DNA from: an uncultured Campylobacterota bacterium
GTDB taxonomy: Bacteria > Campylobacterota > Campylobacteria > Campylobacterales > Arcobacteraceae
DNA: 6,962 bases
NCBI GenBank assembly: GCA_903821805.1
Contig: CAIJNA010000214.1
Coordinates: 1 to 6,962, forward strand
Direction: 5' to 3'
Below are positions 6,907-6,962 of the stretch, one piece after another; the first letter of the stretch is position 1; each line of letters starts with the position of its first letter. A program made the position numbers and the translations under genes. The notes under the pieces are model-generated. The model worked only from the letters and a program-made list of their open reading frames with translations. It had not been told where the DNA came from and ran no database searches.

Positions 6907-6909
6907 GTC
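6870..6909 (+). promoter_or_regulatory. Probable stable-RNA (rRNA operon) promoter
   Basis: A perfect TATAAT lies at 6897-6902, followed by a GC-rich discriminator (CCCGTCC, 6904-6910), a feature of stringently controlled rRNA and tRNA promoters. Transcription should begin near 6909. There is no TTGACA at 17-bp spacing; TTAAGC at 6870-6875 is 21 bp upstream. No protein start follows, and a boxA-like element lies about 45 nt into the transcript. This favours an rRNA operon over a protein gene, but the RNA gene itself is outside the window. Confidence 0.55.
6871..6889 (+). repeat. Direct repeat TAAGCAAC, 11 bp apart, upstream of the -10 box
   Basis: TAAGCAAC is present at 6871-6878 and 6882-6889. 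The 11-bp period is about one helical turn, so both copies face the same side of the DNA. They lie where a -35 box or an activator site would be expected. Confidence 0.5.
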
Positions 6910-6923
6910 CTTAAACACAAGAG

Positions 6924-6948
6924 CTTTAAAAACTCTAAAAGTTTAAAG
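6924..6948 (+). other. Small inverted repeat in the leader of the stable-RNA transcript
   Basis: CTTTAAA at 6924-6930 is repeated in inverted form as TTTAAAG at 6942-6948, with an 11-nt loop. Only one end of each arm is G-C paired, so the stem is weak. It lies between the predicted start and the boxA-like element, where rRNA leaders often carry a boxB-like hairpin. Confidence 0.3.
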
Positions 6949-6951
6949 AGA

Positions 6952-6962
6952 TGTTCTATAAC
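6952..6962 (+). promoter_or_regulatory. boxA-like rRNA antitermination element at the window edge
   Basis: TGTTCTATAAC matches the E. coli rrn boxA core TGCTCTTTAAC at nine of eleven positions. boxA in the nascent leader RNA binds NusB-NusE and prevents premature termination of rRNA transcription. Its place some 45 nt after the predicted start fits an rRNA leader, so a 16S rRNA gene is expected downstream. The element may continue beyond the last base. Confidence 0.42.

Overview
This AT-rich window looks like chromosomal DNA from an autotrophic member of the Campylobacterota (the former Epsilonproteobacteria, for example the Sulfurimonas or Arcobacter type). Three things point there. The first is a bacterial oligosaccharyltransferase very like Campylobacter PglB. 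The second is a two-subunit ATP-citrate lyase, the signature enzyme of the reductive TCA cycle used by these bacteria to fix CO2. The third is the AT-rich base composition. The genus cannot be settled from the sequence alone. All genes lie on the plus strand and the coding density is high up to about position 6550.

Layout. (1) Positions 1-1454 hold the 3' two thirds of pglB; its start lies upstream of the window. (2) A TrpG/PabA-type glutamine amidotransferase follows at 1478-2047, 23 nt after pglB. (3) A polytopic membrane protein of unknown function, with the outline of a GT-C glycosyltransferase, follows at 2080-3276 after a 32-nt gap. These three genes are probably co-transcribed. (4) A 114-nt gap carries a candidate promoter and a weak hairpin. 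(5) aclB (3391-4719) and aclA (4729-6546) form a tight, probably translationally coupled pair that ends in a strong rho-independent terminator at 6569-6600. (6) From 6601 to 6840 there is AT-rich sequence with no supported gene. (7) From about 6845 to the end there is what looks like a stable-RNA promoter with a perfect TATAAT, a C-rich strand bias, and a boxA-like antitermination element in the last 11 bases. This suggests that an rRNA operon begins just beyond the window edge.

How the genes work together. AclB supplies the ATP-grasp and citrate/phosphate domains. AclA supplies the CoA-binding domain, the phosphohistidine and the citrate-synthase-like lyase domain. Together they convert citrate, ATP and CoA to oxaloacetate and acetyl-CoA. 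PglB N-glycosylates periplasmic proteins, and the GT-C-like membrane protein next to it could belong to envelope glycan metabolism, although its expected catalytic acids look altered. The amidotransferase feeds ammonia to chorismate-using enzymes (tryptophan or folate) whose partner subunit is not in the window; its position between two membrane glycan-type genes is unexplained.

I found no mobile element, CRISPR array, tRNA or defence system, and no convincing wholly new biological system. The points most worth a second look are the GT-C-like protein with its degenerate active site, a CxxC pair in AclA, and the unusual structure of the putative rRNA promoter.
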